The notes under the pieces were generated by a model. It saw only the letters and a list, made by a program, of their open reading frames with translations. It did not search any database and was not told the DNA's origin. Shown here in pieces: positions 50,245-59,271 of a stretch of DNA of 64,000 nucleotides; position 1 is the stretch's first letter, and every line of letters starts with the position of its first letter. The position numbers were made by a program, and so were the translations under genes. Location: contig CBDDIR010000003.1 in NCBI GenBank assembly GCA_965229115.1, forward strand, positions 2,294,001-2,358,000, written 5' to 3'. The stretch is from UBA7672 sp965229115. Its GTDB lineage: Bacteria; Pseudomonadota; Alphaproteobacteria; Caulobacterales; Hyphomonadaceae.

Positions 50245-50818
50245 GCGGGCTAGGTCTTTGCAGGTTACCCAAATTCCGTGGGAAGACACAAGTAGATGCG
50301 TCCGTCACGCTCAGGCTTCGGTCGCGCACCACGACGAACGCTCCTGTCCGTGCTTTGAAAAAATTCGCTCTGATACTCGCGCGGCTCTACGAGTAACGGT
50401 GACGTTGATGGCGCGCGGATCTCGGTGGCCGATTGGCGGCTTTGGAAGGTGACGCCCGCCGGGCAGGACGCCGCTCAAGGGCGCAGAGCGCAGCGTCCCT
50501 TGAACGGTGGGCGCGGCATGCGGGAACCGAACGGTCCGCCAAGCGGGCGCGCTCGATGCTGCCCTGATAAGCGGACCCGGCCCGTCTCAATACTGCGACT
50601 GCGCTATCGTCATCGAGTAGCCGCAACTCCGCCCGCCCGTCGCTGCGAAGGGAACTGGCGTCTCGAACCTTTCGTCAAAGCCGCCAAAATAGGCAGAAGC
50701 CTTTTAGGGTGCTTCCTCTCTACTCGCGGACGGTAGCTTCCCTTTGCACAACCTGCTGGACACTCGCCACATGGACCACACCCCTTGAAGCCAAGGGGGG
50801 ATGTTTGACAAAGTGGCG
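50245..50818. other. Intergenic region with a short palindromic repeat (family E)
   Basis: GCTCAAGGGCGC followed by AGAGCGCAGCGTCCCTTGAACG (50473-50506) recurs at 52391-52425; TCAAGGG and CCCTTGA are the outer arms. No gene is supported elsewhere in the 574 bases. The region ends at the abnormal C-terminus of the stress-protein gene and looks rearranged. Confidence 0.55.
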
Positions 50819-51394
50819 TTACGAGCGCGGGGAATAACGGGAGAGCCCGAAGTGTCCAGAGAGACGGCAAGTTGGACATGCTCGGCTCAGTCGCTCACGC
50901 AGCGGATCCCGTGAGTCTGGTCTTGGAGCATTATCGCAAAAAAAGGGGGGGCAGTTTGCCCAAGTTTGCCAGGCCGCATCCCGTTTGTCGACGCCTTCAT
51001 GGGTCAGCGCGCCGACAATGCCGCCCAGGACGCCTCCACCGACCGCCCCAACAGCTGCGCCCGCCGCGGTTGAAGCCAGCCAGCCGGCTGCAACCACCGG
51101 ACCCAGGCCGGGGACGGCCAGCAGCCCGACGCCGCCGCCGATCAGCCCGCCTGTCGTTGCGCCGCCGGCTGCGCCTTCTGCGCGGTCATCCTTTCCATTG
51201 AGATTGTCGTCCTTGATCCGGTGGTGATGGTGATGAAGCTTGTCGTGGCGGATGCCTTCCTCGCCATACCATTCTTCACGGTTATTCGCGACGAGGCTGA
51301 TATGGTCGGGTTTCACACCCATGCCTTCGAGGCGGTCGATCGCGCGAACGGCGTCGGCGGGATGATCGAAAAGACGTACGATGGTGTCGGCCAT
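50819..51394 (-). CDS. Glycine-zipper stress protein with disrupted C-terminus
   Basis: A 191-residue protein. The N-terminal fold (TIVRLFDHPADAVRAIDRLEGMGVKPDHISLVANN) and the Gly-rich hydrophobic hairpin (about 75-135) match the general-stress-protein type that normally ends YAEGVRRGGTLV. Here the family match stops at THEGVDKRDA and is followed by about 45 unrelated residues with an A7G7 run (plus strand 50938-50951) near the junction. A His-rich insert (KLHHHHHR) follows residue 50. The break suggests deletion or slippage. It forms an operon with the lipoprotein gene ten bases upstream. Confidence 0.7.
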   Translation of the reverse strand: MADTIVRLFDHPADAVRAIDRLEGMGVKPDHISLVANNREEWYGEEGIRHDKLHHHHHRIKDDNLNGKDDRAEGAAGGATTGGLIGGGVGLLAVPGLGPVVAAGWLASTAAGAAVGAVGGGVLGGIVGALTHEGVDKRDAAWQTWANCPPFFCDNAPRPDSRDPLRERLSRACPTCRLSGHFGLSRYSPRS

Positions 51395-51404
51395 GATTTG
51401 CTTC

Positions 51405-51788
51405 CTATTGAGGCTGTGTCGGCGCGGGCGTCGCAGGCGGGACGGTCGCGGGCGCAGTCGCTGGGTCCATCGGGGCGCTGCCTGTCTGCGTCGTGACGTT
51501 GCCCTGATAGTCCACAACGACCGTAACGCTCGCACCGTCCTTCATCGCAGCGCCCTGCAAGGTTCCGTCCGCCGCCTGTGTCAGCGCGCCGACGTCAGCA
51601 TACCCTGCCGCCGTTGCGCGCTCGCGTGCCTGCTCCTGCGTGAATGAATTCGCTCCCATCGCCGGAGCTGTCGTTGCGCGTTCTGCCGCGGCCTCATCGG
51701 TCGCGACGGCCGGATTGGTCTTGTCAGATTCCGGCGCGCAGCCGGCAACCATCGCAGCCATGGCTGCGCTTGCGAAGAGTATTCGCAT
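51405..51788 (-). CDS. PepSY-like small lipoprotein
   Basis: A 127-residue lipoprotein (MRILFASAAMAAMVAGC). The domain has TQEQARERATAAGYADVGALTQAADGTLQGAAMKDGASVTVVVDYQGNVTTQ, a PepSY-type pattern, then a Pro/Ala/Thr-rich tail. PepSY modules often inhibit proteases or act as periplasmic sensors. A GGGAG site precedes the start. It is cotranscribed with the stress protein. Confidence 0.75.
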   Translation of the reverse strand: MRILFASAAMAAMVAGCAPESDKTNPAVATDEAAAERATTAPAMGANSFTQEQARERATAAGYADVGALTQAADGTLQGAAMKDGASVTVVVDYQGNVTTQTGSAPMDPATAPATVPPATPAPTQPQ

Positions 51789-52084
51789 GTTTGCTCCCTG
51801 AGAATTTTGTCGCGTCTGTTCCTGCGTGACGCGTAACCTAAAAGAGAAAGAATAGGCCGCGCGGCAAGAGTGCAGCACCAAAAACCTCACACTGCACCAC
51901 GATCAGAAGCTGCCCGCCTAAACCTAGGTGAAAGTCAGCACGTCGTCACAAGCCTTGGGAGCCGAGTATTGGGCAGGGAACGGGTTGTCGAAAGGCTGCG
52001 TTCGGGAAGGGTTGGAAAAATTGCATCCCTCCTGCAACCGCTTCTCCACACGGTCATTTTCACGAGATCATTTTTCAGAGTGAG

Positions 52085-52300
52085 ATGATCATGCCCCGAT
52101 TGCTGAACAAGGATGAGCAAACGCGTGCGGTTGAACTCGCTGTCGCCGCTGAGCGCGCCAAGCGGCCGGATGCGATCGGAATTTCTGTGTTCGTTGATCC
52201 GACCGCCAAGGACGATGGAACGATCGGCTATCACGCCGTCATTAGGATCGATGGCAGATTGCCGCCCACAGACAGCCAGGACGGTAAAGGCGGGGTCTGA
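52085..52300 (+). CDS. Possible small protein (71 aa)
   Basis: A 71-residue frame with ATG codons at 52085 and 52091; the second gives MPRLLNKDEQTRAVELAVAA. A helix is followed by strands (IGISVFVDPTAKDDGTIGYHAVIRIDG). No family recognised; 297 bases upstream show nothing else. Confidence 0.35.
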   Translation: MIMPRLLNKDEQTRAVELAVAAERAKRPDAIGISVFVDPTAKDDGTIGYHAVIRIDGRLPPTDSQDGKGGV

Positions 52301-52711
52301 TCACTGCGGGAGCACGGCCCGTGAGCCGTAGGATGACTGGCCGGGACCGCTGTCGCGGCTCGTCCCTCAGCGCCTGCCGTCAGGGCTGGCGCTCAAGGGC
52401 GCCAGAGCGCAGCGTCCCTTGAACGCCGGCACAAGGCGGGCGACGGCCGGCGTGACAGCCCGGCCATCTTGGATTGCGAGCGTAAGTGAATTGCACGCAC
52501 CCCGCTGAGGTGTCGGCTGGTAAGCTGGATGCCAGCCCTATTCGGACCGCCGCGTGCATTTCGAATAATAGCTATACTTGAAACCTCGACTTGGGCCCGG
52601 ATTTTTTCGCTCTCGTCAGTGGATGTGGAGTTGTCGCCGCCGCCTTACTTGCTTTTGCAGAGATGTCACCGTGGATGATGATCTGCCAAACCTGCAAATC
52701 CCCGACGCCCA
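52301..52711. other. Intergenic region with second family E repeat
   Basis: GCTCAAGGGCGCC through CCCTTGAACG at 52391-52425 repeats 50473-50506 in the same orientation. Nothing else is supported in these 411 bases. Confidence 0.55.
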
Positions 52712-53914
52712 TCAGGGTACGCCCGCTGAATTTGCAGGCGCTTTGTAGTTTGGGTCGATCCAGTTGTAGAGAAAGTCATAGGGCTTGGGCAGCGCCTTGC
52801 TGGCTTCCGAACGCCACGTGCCGTCGGCATGCATCCTGGCGGCGGTGTAAAGGGATTTTCGGGCCACAACTTGCTCGGCTGCCGGCAGTCCCTGCACCTG
52901 TTTGTAAGCGTCGCCAATAAGGGCCCGATAGCTTTTCAGTGTCGATGCGGCACTGCCGGCCTCGGCTCTGTCCTTGGCGTAGGCGGCATCAAGCGCGGCC
53001 GCGATCGACATCTTGGTCAGCATCCTGTCGAGGTTCTGCGTGTCAAACCAGCGCGCTTGCGGAATGGCAAGTGTTGAGCCGGGCCTGGTGACGATGGTCC
53101 AACTCATGCGCTCCAATTCACTTTGATCGGACTCGCCCCAATCATAGCGGATATTATCGCGCGTGGATTTCAGGACATCGATGTCGGCGATGATCCGTGT
53201 GAGAAGGGCAGCGCTGTCGGATCGATCGGGCGAACGCTTCAGCATGGCCAGCGTTGCGCGCGCCCGATGCGCATGGATGGACGAAAGATTGTAGGCGTTG
53301 CCCTGACAGTTCGCGATCCGCTTGTTGATGATGTTCATGCCGCCAGGCGAGTCCTGATTGTTTTTGATCCAGTAGGAGACTTCCTGGGTGAGGCCTGTCT
53401 GGTAGACATCGCACTGGATCGGCGCATCCCCCGCCTTCGCCGGCGTGTTGGACGGCGCCAACCGCCCCGCTCTTGCTTCGGCCACCAGCAGCGTGTTGAT
53501 GATGCGCTTGGAGACATCATAATTGTCGGTGAAATTGATGTTCAGGGTCTGGTTTGCCCGATTGAGAATCGGCCGCGTCCGGTTGTCCTTCGGCATGCTG
53601 CGATGCATGCGCTCTAGCGCAGCAAAACCGTCGGATGCGTGCGCCAGGAGGTCGTCAGGCGTCACCCCGGACCGCGCTGCGAGATTGGCAAAGCCAAGTG
53701 CTGCAACCTTCTGCGTATAAGGGTCATCCGGACAAGATTCCGCAATGGACCGGAGCGATGTAGCGACCCCGTTGGCGCCGACAGTTGCGTCACCGGAGTC
53801 AAAGAAACTGTTTGCGGCTGTCTGGAGTTGAGCAGACGAACACTCTGCCCAGCCAGGTTGCGCCGTCATCACCCAGCCAAGACCCAAAGCTGCTGCCGCC
53901 AGGCGTTGTCTCAT
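52712..53914 (-). CDS. Exported hypothetical protein (400 aa)
   Basis: A 400-residue exported protein (signal MRQRLAAAALGLGWVMTAQPGWA) mostly helical after cleavage, with TPR-like character (VATSLRSIAESCPDDPYTQKVAALGFANLAAR) and two Cys in the first 70 residues, more in the middle (QCDVYQTG, IANCQGNAYNL). No family is recognised. Its ATG overlaps the stop of the LuxR-type hydrolase gene by four bases, so the two are made together. Confidence 0.75.
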   Translation of the reverse strand: MRQRLAAAALGLGWVMTAQPGWAECSSAQLQTAANSFFDSGDATVGANGVATSLRSIAESCPDDPYTQKVAALGFANLAARSGVTPDDLLAHASDGFAALERMHRSMPKDNRTRPILNRANQTLNINFTDNYDVSKRIINTLLVAEARAGRLAPSNTPAKAGDAPIQCDVYQTGLTQEVSYWIKNNQDSPGGMNIINKRIANCQGNAYNLSSIHAHRARATLAMLKRSPDRSDSAALLTRIIADIDVLKSTRDNIRYDWGESDQSELERMSWTIVTRPGSTLAIPQARWFDTQNLDRMLTKMSIAAALDAAYAKDRAEAGSAASTLKSYRALIGDAYKQVQGLPAAEQVVARKSLYTAARMHADGTWRSEASKALPKPYDFLYNWIDPNYKAPANSAGVP

Positions 53915-55599
53915 TGGCTCGCTCCTCTGGATGAAATCGAATCATTGGCGCCCAATTGCTTGAGCGCGCTCGCCGCAATTTCAGGATGGCTATAGCTCAT
54001 GAAGCGCCCTGTTCCGGGGACGATCGAGGCGTCCGCATCCGGGAGGACATCGCGCCAGTACTGCAAGGTCTCTTCAGGATCGTGGAGGCTATCATGTTGA
54101 CCAATGAGCAGCGCAAAGTGCGGCGTGCTCATAACGGCCGCGGGCTTTCCTGTCGTCGCCAGGGCGACCTGTTCCTTGATGAAGCCATCCAGTCGGCCAC
54201 GCCTGAAATCGACAAGTGCGCGATAGTAGTCTCCGAGGTGTTGGGGCATCTCCATGGTGCGCGCATCAGCTTCGCATCCAGCCGCAGCACGCCGGACATG
54301 ATCCCTGACGCGCTCGAATGTCATGGAGTTGATCACCCAACGCGACATAATCTCAACCGCCCAGGGACGTTGGGCGAAGTTCCTCTTCATCGTAGCGATG
54401 AAGCCAGTCTCTTTCGAACTCGACCTGGCATCGGGATCGGGGTTCATGATGACCGCAGAGCCGATCAGATCTGGCCGAATGGTGTGCAGGGCGAGAACGA
54501 CCTGCGCCGCGCCTCGCGAGACAAGGTGAAGCTGTCGCCAGCGCATCACGGCGCAAAAGTCGACGATGTCCTGCGCCGCCAGATCAAAGAACGCCTGGCC
54601 TGCACAGCCCGGCGGCGCATCTGTCGTGTCGCCAAAGCCTGGGCGATCGATTGCGATCGGCCGAAAACCCTCTGCCTGTAGGGCATAGACCAATGCGGAA
54701 TTGACGTGCCGGGTTGTCATGCTGCTGTGAAGGACGAGCACGGGCGAGGCGCTTGGCGGGCCATAGTCGCTTGCCACGATCTTCCGATTATCCCGTGCGG
54801 CTGCTGACAGTACCTGGCATGCAGGCTCGCCGGACATGGGCCGCCTCGCGGCCAGCCCTGTGGCGATCGACAGCAGCCGCATCTCGACAAGGGTGCGAGC
54901 CAGGGCAACCGCATTCGATACCCCGACGGCGGCGAAGATATGAGCGAGTTCCTTTTTGACGAGAGCTTCGGAGATTCCGCAGGCTTGTCCCACAGACCGA
55001 CGCGTCGCCCCATCTGCAATCAAGGCCCCAATCTTCACTTGACGGGGTGATAGCGCATAGGTCGCCGCAAGAAGCTGATCAGACTCCTCTCCATCCTCGC
55101 CCGTCCGACCGATTCCAAGACCTATCATCGTTACGAGGCGCGTCAGGTTCCCTGCTCCGACCACCTTTCGCGCGCTGTCGAGTTGCTCACGCGCGGTTTC
55201 ATAGGAGATGCCAAGTCTCGCCGCGGTCAGACGCACGTCGCAGGTCTGCAACAGCGCCACCAGCGTCCGCACCACTGCGGGCGAGCATCCAAAGTCGAGA
55301 GCGAATGACCTCAGCCTCGCTTCAACAACGGGCCAGTTGAGATAGACGAGCGCCAGGGCCTGGCGTCCCTCAGCTGCCGGCGTTGCTGCAGGCGGCCGAG
55401 ATTGCGAGCAGATCCGCTCGACGCTTCCGACCATTACAACACTCCGGCCGAAATGCGCGTCGTCGAACATGTCGAACCAGGGAGCAGCCGCCCCTGCCCT
55501 GACGCGCCGAAACTGAAACGCGCGCCATGCGGCTGGAAACGTATGCGCAACATCCGGCACGGGAGATGTATCCGGATAAATGATTTCAAGTCGATGCAT
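53911..55599 (-). CDS. LuxR-type HTH protein fused to an alpha/beta hydrolase
   Basis: A 562-residue cytoplasmic fusion. Residues 105-155 contain a degenerate HTH (VALLQTCDVRLTAARLGISYETAREQLDSARKVV) and residues 180-240 a LuxR-type HTH (YALSPRQVKIGALIADGATRRSVGQACGISEALVKKELAHIF). From 280 on there is an alpha/beta hydrolase with oxyanion-side VLHSSMT, AIDRPGFGDT and a nucleophile elbow LVSRGAA whose first Gly is missing. A late LIGQHDSLHDP supplies Asp, and a C-terminal SYSHPE supplies His. It could be a ligand-sensing regulator whose hydrolase pocket binds rather than cleaves an ester. Start 55599 (MHRLEII) is inferred; an in-frame start at 55815 is weaker. Confidence 0.8.
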   Translation of the reverse strand: MHRLEIIYPDTSPVPDVAHTFPAAWRAFQFRRVRAGAAAPWFDMFDDAHFGRSVVMVGSVERICSQSRPPAATPAAEGRQALALVYLNWPVVEARLRSFALDFGCSPAVVRTLVALLQTCDVRLTAARLGISYETAREQLDSARKVVGAGNLTRLVTMIGLGIGRTGEDGEESDQLLAATYALSPRQVKIGALIADGATRRSVGQACGISEALVKKELAHIFAAVGVSNAVALARTLVEMRLLSIATGLAARRPMSGEPACQVLSAAARDNRKIVASDYGPPSASPVLVLHSSMTTRHVNSALVYALQAEGFRPIAIDRPGFGDTTDAPPGCAGQAFFDLAAQDIVDFCAVMRWRQLHLVSRGAAQVVLALHTIRPDLIGSAVIMNPDPDARSSSKETGFIATMKRNFAQRPWAVEIMSRWVINSMTFERVRDHVRRAAAGCEADARTMEMPQHLGDYYRALVDFRRGRLDGFIKEQVALATTGKPAAVMSTPHFALLIGQHDSLHDPEETLQYWRDVLPDADASIVPGTGRFMSYSHPEIAASALKQLGANDSISSRGASQ

Positions 55600-55814
55600 G
55601 CACAAGGTCGACTGTATGGAACGCGCTTTGCGTTCTGTATGTCTGTCGCGTCGCGTTTTGAACAGGCTTGATGCGATGAGGCGGACCTGTGGCGTATCCC
55701 TGTTGATCACAATCGTGTCTGGGAGACATGATCGGCCGCACAGGACGAGGCCGCGGGATTTCCTGAGCGTCTGGGCGCCCCTCCCGCTGACATCCCGCAG
55801 GATCAGAGGCGTCA

Positions 55815-57140
55815 TTACTGCCGTTTTGCGCCGATAATGGCGGCCTGGAACGAGCTCATTGTTGAGTCATGATAGTTACCGTTCCCGTCAACGACGCGGA
55901 CATTGACCTCTCCCGGATTCAGCCAGGCGGACGCGGCAGCGCTCCAGTTCGTCTCAGGCATGGGCGGCGGACCACCCTTGCCATAGGCGCTTTCGTAACG
56001 CTGCAGGTGTTCCCCACCCAGGTTTTGGGCGGCCCACCACAAGTCAGAAGCGCCTTTCTGGTCCAGCGGCTTGCCGAACAACCGGTTCCAGCTGGCAAGC
56101 GATGCCTCACGCGCCGCTGCGCGCTGGCGCGCATTCGACTCCGCGATGGTTTTCAACAGCGACGACCGCGCCGCCTCTGCAGTCTTGAACTCGGCCGACA
56201 GATCATGCGTTTCTGAATACTTCTGCAGCCAGACAACCTCGACATTGCTGGGCTCGATGTTCTGGGCCATGCGCTTGAAGATGTCGTCGATGCGCTGGCG
56301 TTGAAAGGCATCATCACCCCACACCGGGACAAACTTGAAGTCAGCGCGCTGGCGCGAGAAGCTGTAATTCGTCATGCGGTAGCCGCAGTCGCCATAGAGC
56401 GCGCGCGGCGCGCTCGAACAGTCCAGCCTGTACTTGGACGTATCCACGCCGTGCATGGCCTGGATGTGGGCGGCCCAGAGACTGGCCAGAGCTGTATAGG
56501 GCGCGCCCTCGATCTTCGCATCGCGAACCTCGAAGGGAAAGGCCCGGTTGATGGGCAGTCGCTTCAAGGCGTTGTAGACCAGTTCCATCGCCTGCTTGTC
56601 GCCGCTTTCGGCGAGTTGCTGCAGTCGCTGGAATTCCGGCCAGGTCAGACCGGATCCGATCCATTGTCCGATCTGATGAGCCTCCGCCTTCTCGGCCGCC
56701 GAGAGCTTGCGCAACTGGAAGCGAGGGCGGTGAAGCTCGACCACTTCTTCGGGTACACGTAGTGCGCGTACTTTTGCTGCCGCGAGATCGGCCTCCGTGG
56801 GCGGTGGTGGCGGAGCCGCGCGCGCGACAGGCTTTGGCGATTGCCTCAGCCCGGACATGTATCGCTTGTCCGTCCTGATCTTGGCGCCAACACCAGCCTT
56901 CAGGCGACATACCGCGCTGATGTCGTCGCGCTCGTGCTCGTAGGTCCATGAATCGCAGCGCCCTTCGCCCTCGCATGCCGCCGCACATTTCTTCCAGTCG
57001 CCGCGACTTCCGAGAATGAGTGAGCCGCCGAGAGACTCACCGGCGTATTGCACGCCGTCTTCTTTCTTCTGAGCGAAAGCAGCCTCAGGCCAGACAACAC
57101 TGAACATGAAAGCCGTCAGGGCGAGAGGACGTAAGTTCAT
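55815..57140 (-). CDS. Exported PAN-domain protein (copy 2)
   Basis: A 441-residue paralogue of 42029-43342 with its own signal (MNLRPLALTAFMFSVVWPEAAFAQ). The PAN module (GDWKKCAAACEGEGRCDSWTYEHERDDISAVCRL, YMSGLRQSP) is diverged, while the C-terminal domain is nearly identical (VPEEVVELHRPRF, TWPEFQRLQQLAESGDKQAMELVY, YGDCGYRMTNYSFSRQRADF, WLNPGEVNVRVVD). A Pro-rich linker joins the two. The two copies lie 12.5 kb apart on the same strand. Confidence 0.8.
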   Translation of the reverse strand: MNLRPLALTAFMFSVVWPEAAFAQKKEDGVQYAGESLGGSLILGSRGDWKKCAAACEGEGRCDSWTYEHERDDISAVCRLKAGVGAKIRTDKRYMSGLRQSPKPVARAAPPPPPTEADLAAAKVRALRVPEEVVELHRPRFQLRKLSAAEKAEAHQIGQWIGSGLTWPEFQRLQQLAESGDKQAMELVYNALKRLPINRAFPFEVRDAKIEGAPYTALASLWAAHIQAMHGVDTSKYRLDCSSAPRALYGDCGYRMTNYSFSRQRADFKFVPVWGDDAFQRQRIDDIFKRMAQNIEPSNVEVVWLQKYSETHDLSAEFKTAEAARSSLLKTIAESNARQRAAAREASLASWNRLFGKPLDQKGASDLWWAAQNLGGEHLQRYESAYGKGGPPPMPETNWSAAASAWLNPGEVNVRVVDGNGNYHDSTMSSFQAAIIGAKRQ

Positions 57141-57436
57141 GCGATCTCCCAAAAAGCAATATGCGAGGCTGGCCAGCCTCATGCATTGCTCACGCGCCCA
57201 TATGCCGAATCTAGATGAAGCCGATTGGCGCAGTCACCTCTCACCCCCCAAATGGATACGTGTCCCGGTGCACGCCCAGCTCAGTCAAAGGCGCTCTTCG
57301 GAGTGGCGTGCTGGGGCACAGTGGCCTGGACGGGCTCGCTTCAGGCGGTCCGAAACTGAAGGCCTTCCGCATGCCTCCACCCCAAGCCGCGCCACGTGGC
57401 TATTGCGAAAGGAACTTACACACTCGCAAGCACAGC

Positions 57437-57802
57437 TCAGGTACAGACGCCCTCTTCGTCGGTCGCGAACACGGCTGCGTTTACGTAGAAGCTCGCCGGG
57501 GCGGTGATGTAGCCGATGTCCGCCGATCCGAAAGGTTCGATCCGGTGGACCGCGCCCATGGAATGCCCGCTCGTCTGCGAGTTCTGGTCCAGCGTGACCT
57601 GCACACAGGCGGGGAAATCGTTGGAGTTGAATGCCCGGAATTGCCACCAGCGCGATCCGAGCACGTCTTCTTCCATGTCGCTGACGACCCGCACACCGTG
57701 ATCGTCGATGATCACGTTCTGCTCGATCAGATAGCTTTCCTCGAACGTCTCGCAGCCCGACAGCAGCGGCGCGACCAGCGCCGCCAGCACACATTTCCGC
57801 AC
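57437..57802 (-). CDS. Small lipoprotein
   Basis: A 121-residue lipoprotein starting at GTG 57802, which has GGGAGG six bases upstream; the signal ends LAALVAPLLSGC. The mature part (FEESYLIEQNVIIDDHGVRVVSDMEED, RAFNSNDFPACVQVTLDQNSQ) is a beta-rich domain of no recognised family with Cys near both ends. Confidence 0.65.
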   Translation of the reverse strand: MRKCVLAALVAPLLSGCETFEESYLIEQNVIIDDHGVRVVSDMEEDVLGSRWWQFRAFNSNDFPACVQVTLDQNSQTSGHSMGAVHRIEPFGSADIGYITAPASFYVNAAVFATDEEGVCT

Positions 57803-58365
57803 GGTTGCCCTCCCACATGATTCCCTCCCCGCGGACAGGAGAGTGGTCATTCGTCACCAAATCAAACCCCGTTTGGGTGCGTCGAAATATTTGAGCGGCC
57901 CTGCGGTGTTCAGGCGTACGGACGCAGAGAGCCAGGACATAACGCCTCCAGCGGCCGATCACACGTCGCTGGCCCTCAAGGTTACGGCCGATCCAAAAAA
58001 AACTGCCGGAAGGCTCAATAGCCTTCTTTCAATAGTACTGCCCCTGAAGGAATGGATCCGAAGCTACCAGCTGGCACCAGCGCCTAGTCTCACTTTGCAG
58101 GTTTTCAGGTCTTCATTGGACGGACTTACTTGGTGGCCGCATTCCCTCACTGCCCAGGGATCACACATTCACCTTGCGTATCCATTCATCCGAAAACACG
58201 GCTCTGACGACTGTTTCAGACCGCGCAGGACGGATCAGGCTTGCGACCAACAACCAAATCATTCGCCCTCAGAATTTAAATCGTACCGTCCTGAAGAACC
58301 CGTGATCCCAGCAATCAGTTTCTCCCGCTGTCTATGATGAAGGGACAATTCAGGGGAACATCGTC
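57803..58365. other. Intergenic region without a supported gene
   Basis: These 563 bases contain long open frames on the plus strand but none has family-like sequence or start context. GGGGAAC lies nine bases before the 58366 start. No RNA or repeat was recognised. Confidence 0.55.
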
Positions 58366-59271
58366 ATGCCATCGCTATCAGCCCGGCTAAGCAGGAGCGG
58401 CTTAGGACTTTTCGCGCTTGCCGCGTTGGGAAACCTCGGGACGTCTGGCGCGCTGGCCGAACCGGGTATTTTACTCAGCAGCGCACGACCAGCGGACAGT
58501 ACCGCGCTGGCGACAGGCGAACAGCTTTTGTTGACGTCGCGTACGTCGGACATTTCCTTTGCCGGCCGGACAATCACGCTGTCCGGCTTCACGGGAATTG
58601 TAGGCTATGCCAACGAGTTGGCTTACGTGGTGGTGCTTGATGGCTCGGCGTCCGCTGGCGAGGCCGAGGCGACCGGCGGCCATCTGTTGATCCTGCGCCC
58701 GTATGGCGCCGAAGCGTCGGTCGAGCAGTTCGATGCGGCCCGGCTACTTGCCAAATGGTCCGAGGCGGCCAAGGCGGCGGCGCCCGAAGCCTATGCGAGC
58801 CTTGAGCGCATCAAGGGTGGACAGGACCTTGGCGTCTGGTTCGGACGACTGGGCCAGACAAGCTTCAATGTCGCGGCGTCGGGGTCTGCAAGAGAAGAAC
58901 AAGCAACACGCACGCTGATGGGCAATGAGACCGTCCGCGAAATCCGCTTCTCCGGCGCCAGCGATCCGAAGGCAGTCGAACAGATGGTCGCCACGCGTTT
59001 TGTCGAAGCATTGCGCAACAGCGACGCCAAGACAGCAGCCGCGCTCCTGGACCCCCAAGCGTTCGGCGGGCGGACGCTGGGTGGCGGCGGAGGCGAGGCG
59101 CGTCTGATGGCCGCCCGCGCACTTATCGCGAGCGGGAATTGGACCCAGGCGACGACATCGGAGGCGCCCCAACTGGTGGACGGCGCCTGGCGCTCGGGCG
59201 CGGCCACACTGCAGCTGCGCACCGTCGACGACTTCGTATTCGTGAGCCGCGTTTCCGGGGGGACCAAATGA
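58366..59271 (+). CDS. Exported protein with C-terminal NTF2-like region
   Basis: A 301-residue exported protein (signal MPSLSARLSRSGLGLFALAALGNLGTSGALA). After a beta-rich segment (DISFAGRTITLSGFTGIVGYANELAYVVVLDG) and a helical one, residues 195-255 (AVEQMVATRFVEALRNSDAKTAAALLDPQAFGG, LMAARALIASGNW) resemble an NTF2-like fold. It is the first of three genes coupled by four-base overlaps. No family is established for the whole. Confidence 0.7.
   Translation: MPSLSARLSRSGLGLFALAALGNLGTSGALAEPGILLSSARPADSTALATGEQLLLTSRTSDISFAGRTITLSGFTGIVGYANELAYVVVLDGSASAGEAEATGGHLLILRPYGAEASVEQFDAARLLAKWSEAAKAAAPEAYASLERIKGGQDLGVWFGRLGQTSFNVAASGSAREEQATRTLMGNETVREIRFSGASDPKAVEQMVATRFVEALRNSDAKTAAALLDPQAFGGRTLGGGGGEARLMAARALIASGNWTQATTSEAPQLVDGAWRSGAATLQLRTVDDFVFVSRVSGGTK

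Noticed and set aside
57843..58337. 164-codon plus-strand open frame
   Set aside because: No start context, domain or signal; sequence looks non-coding.
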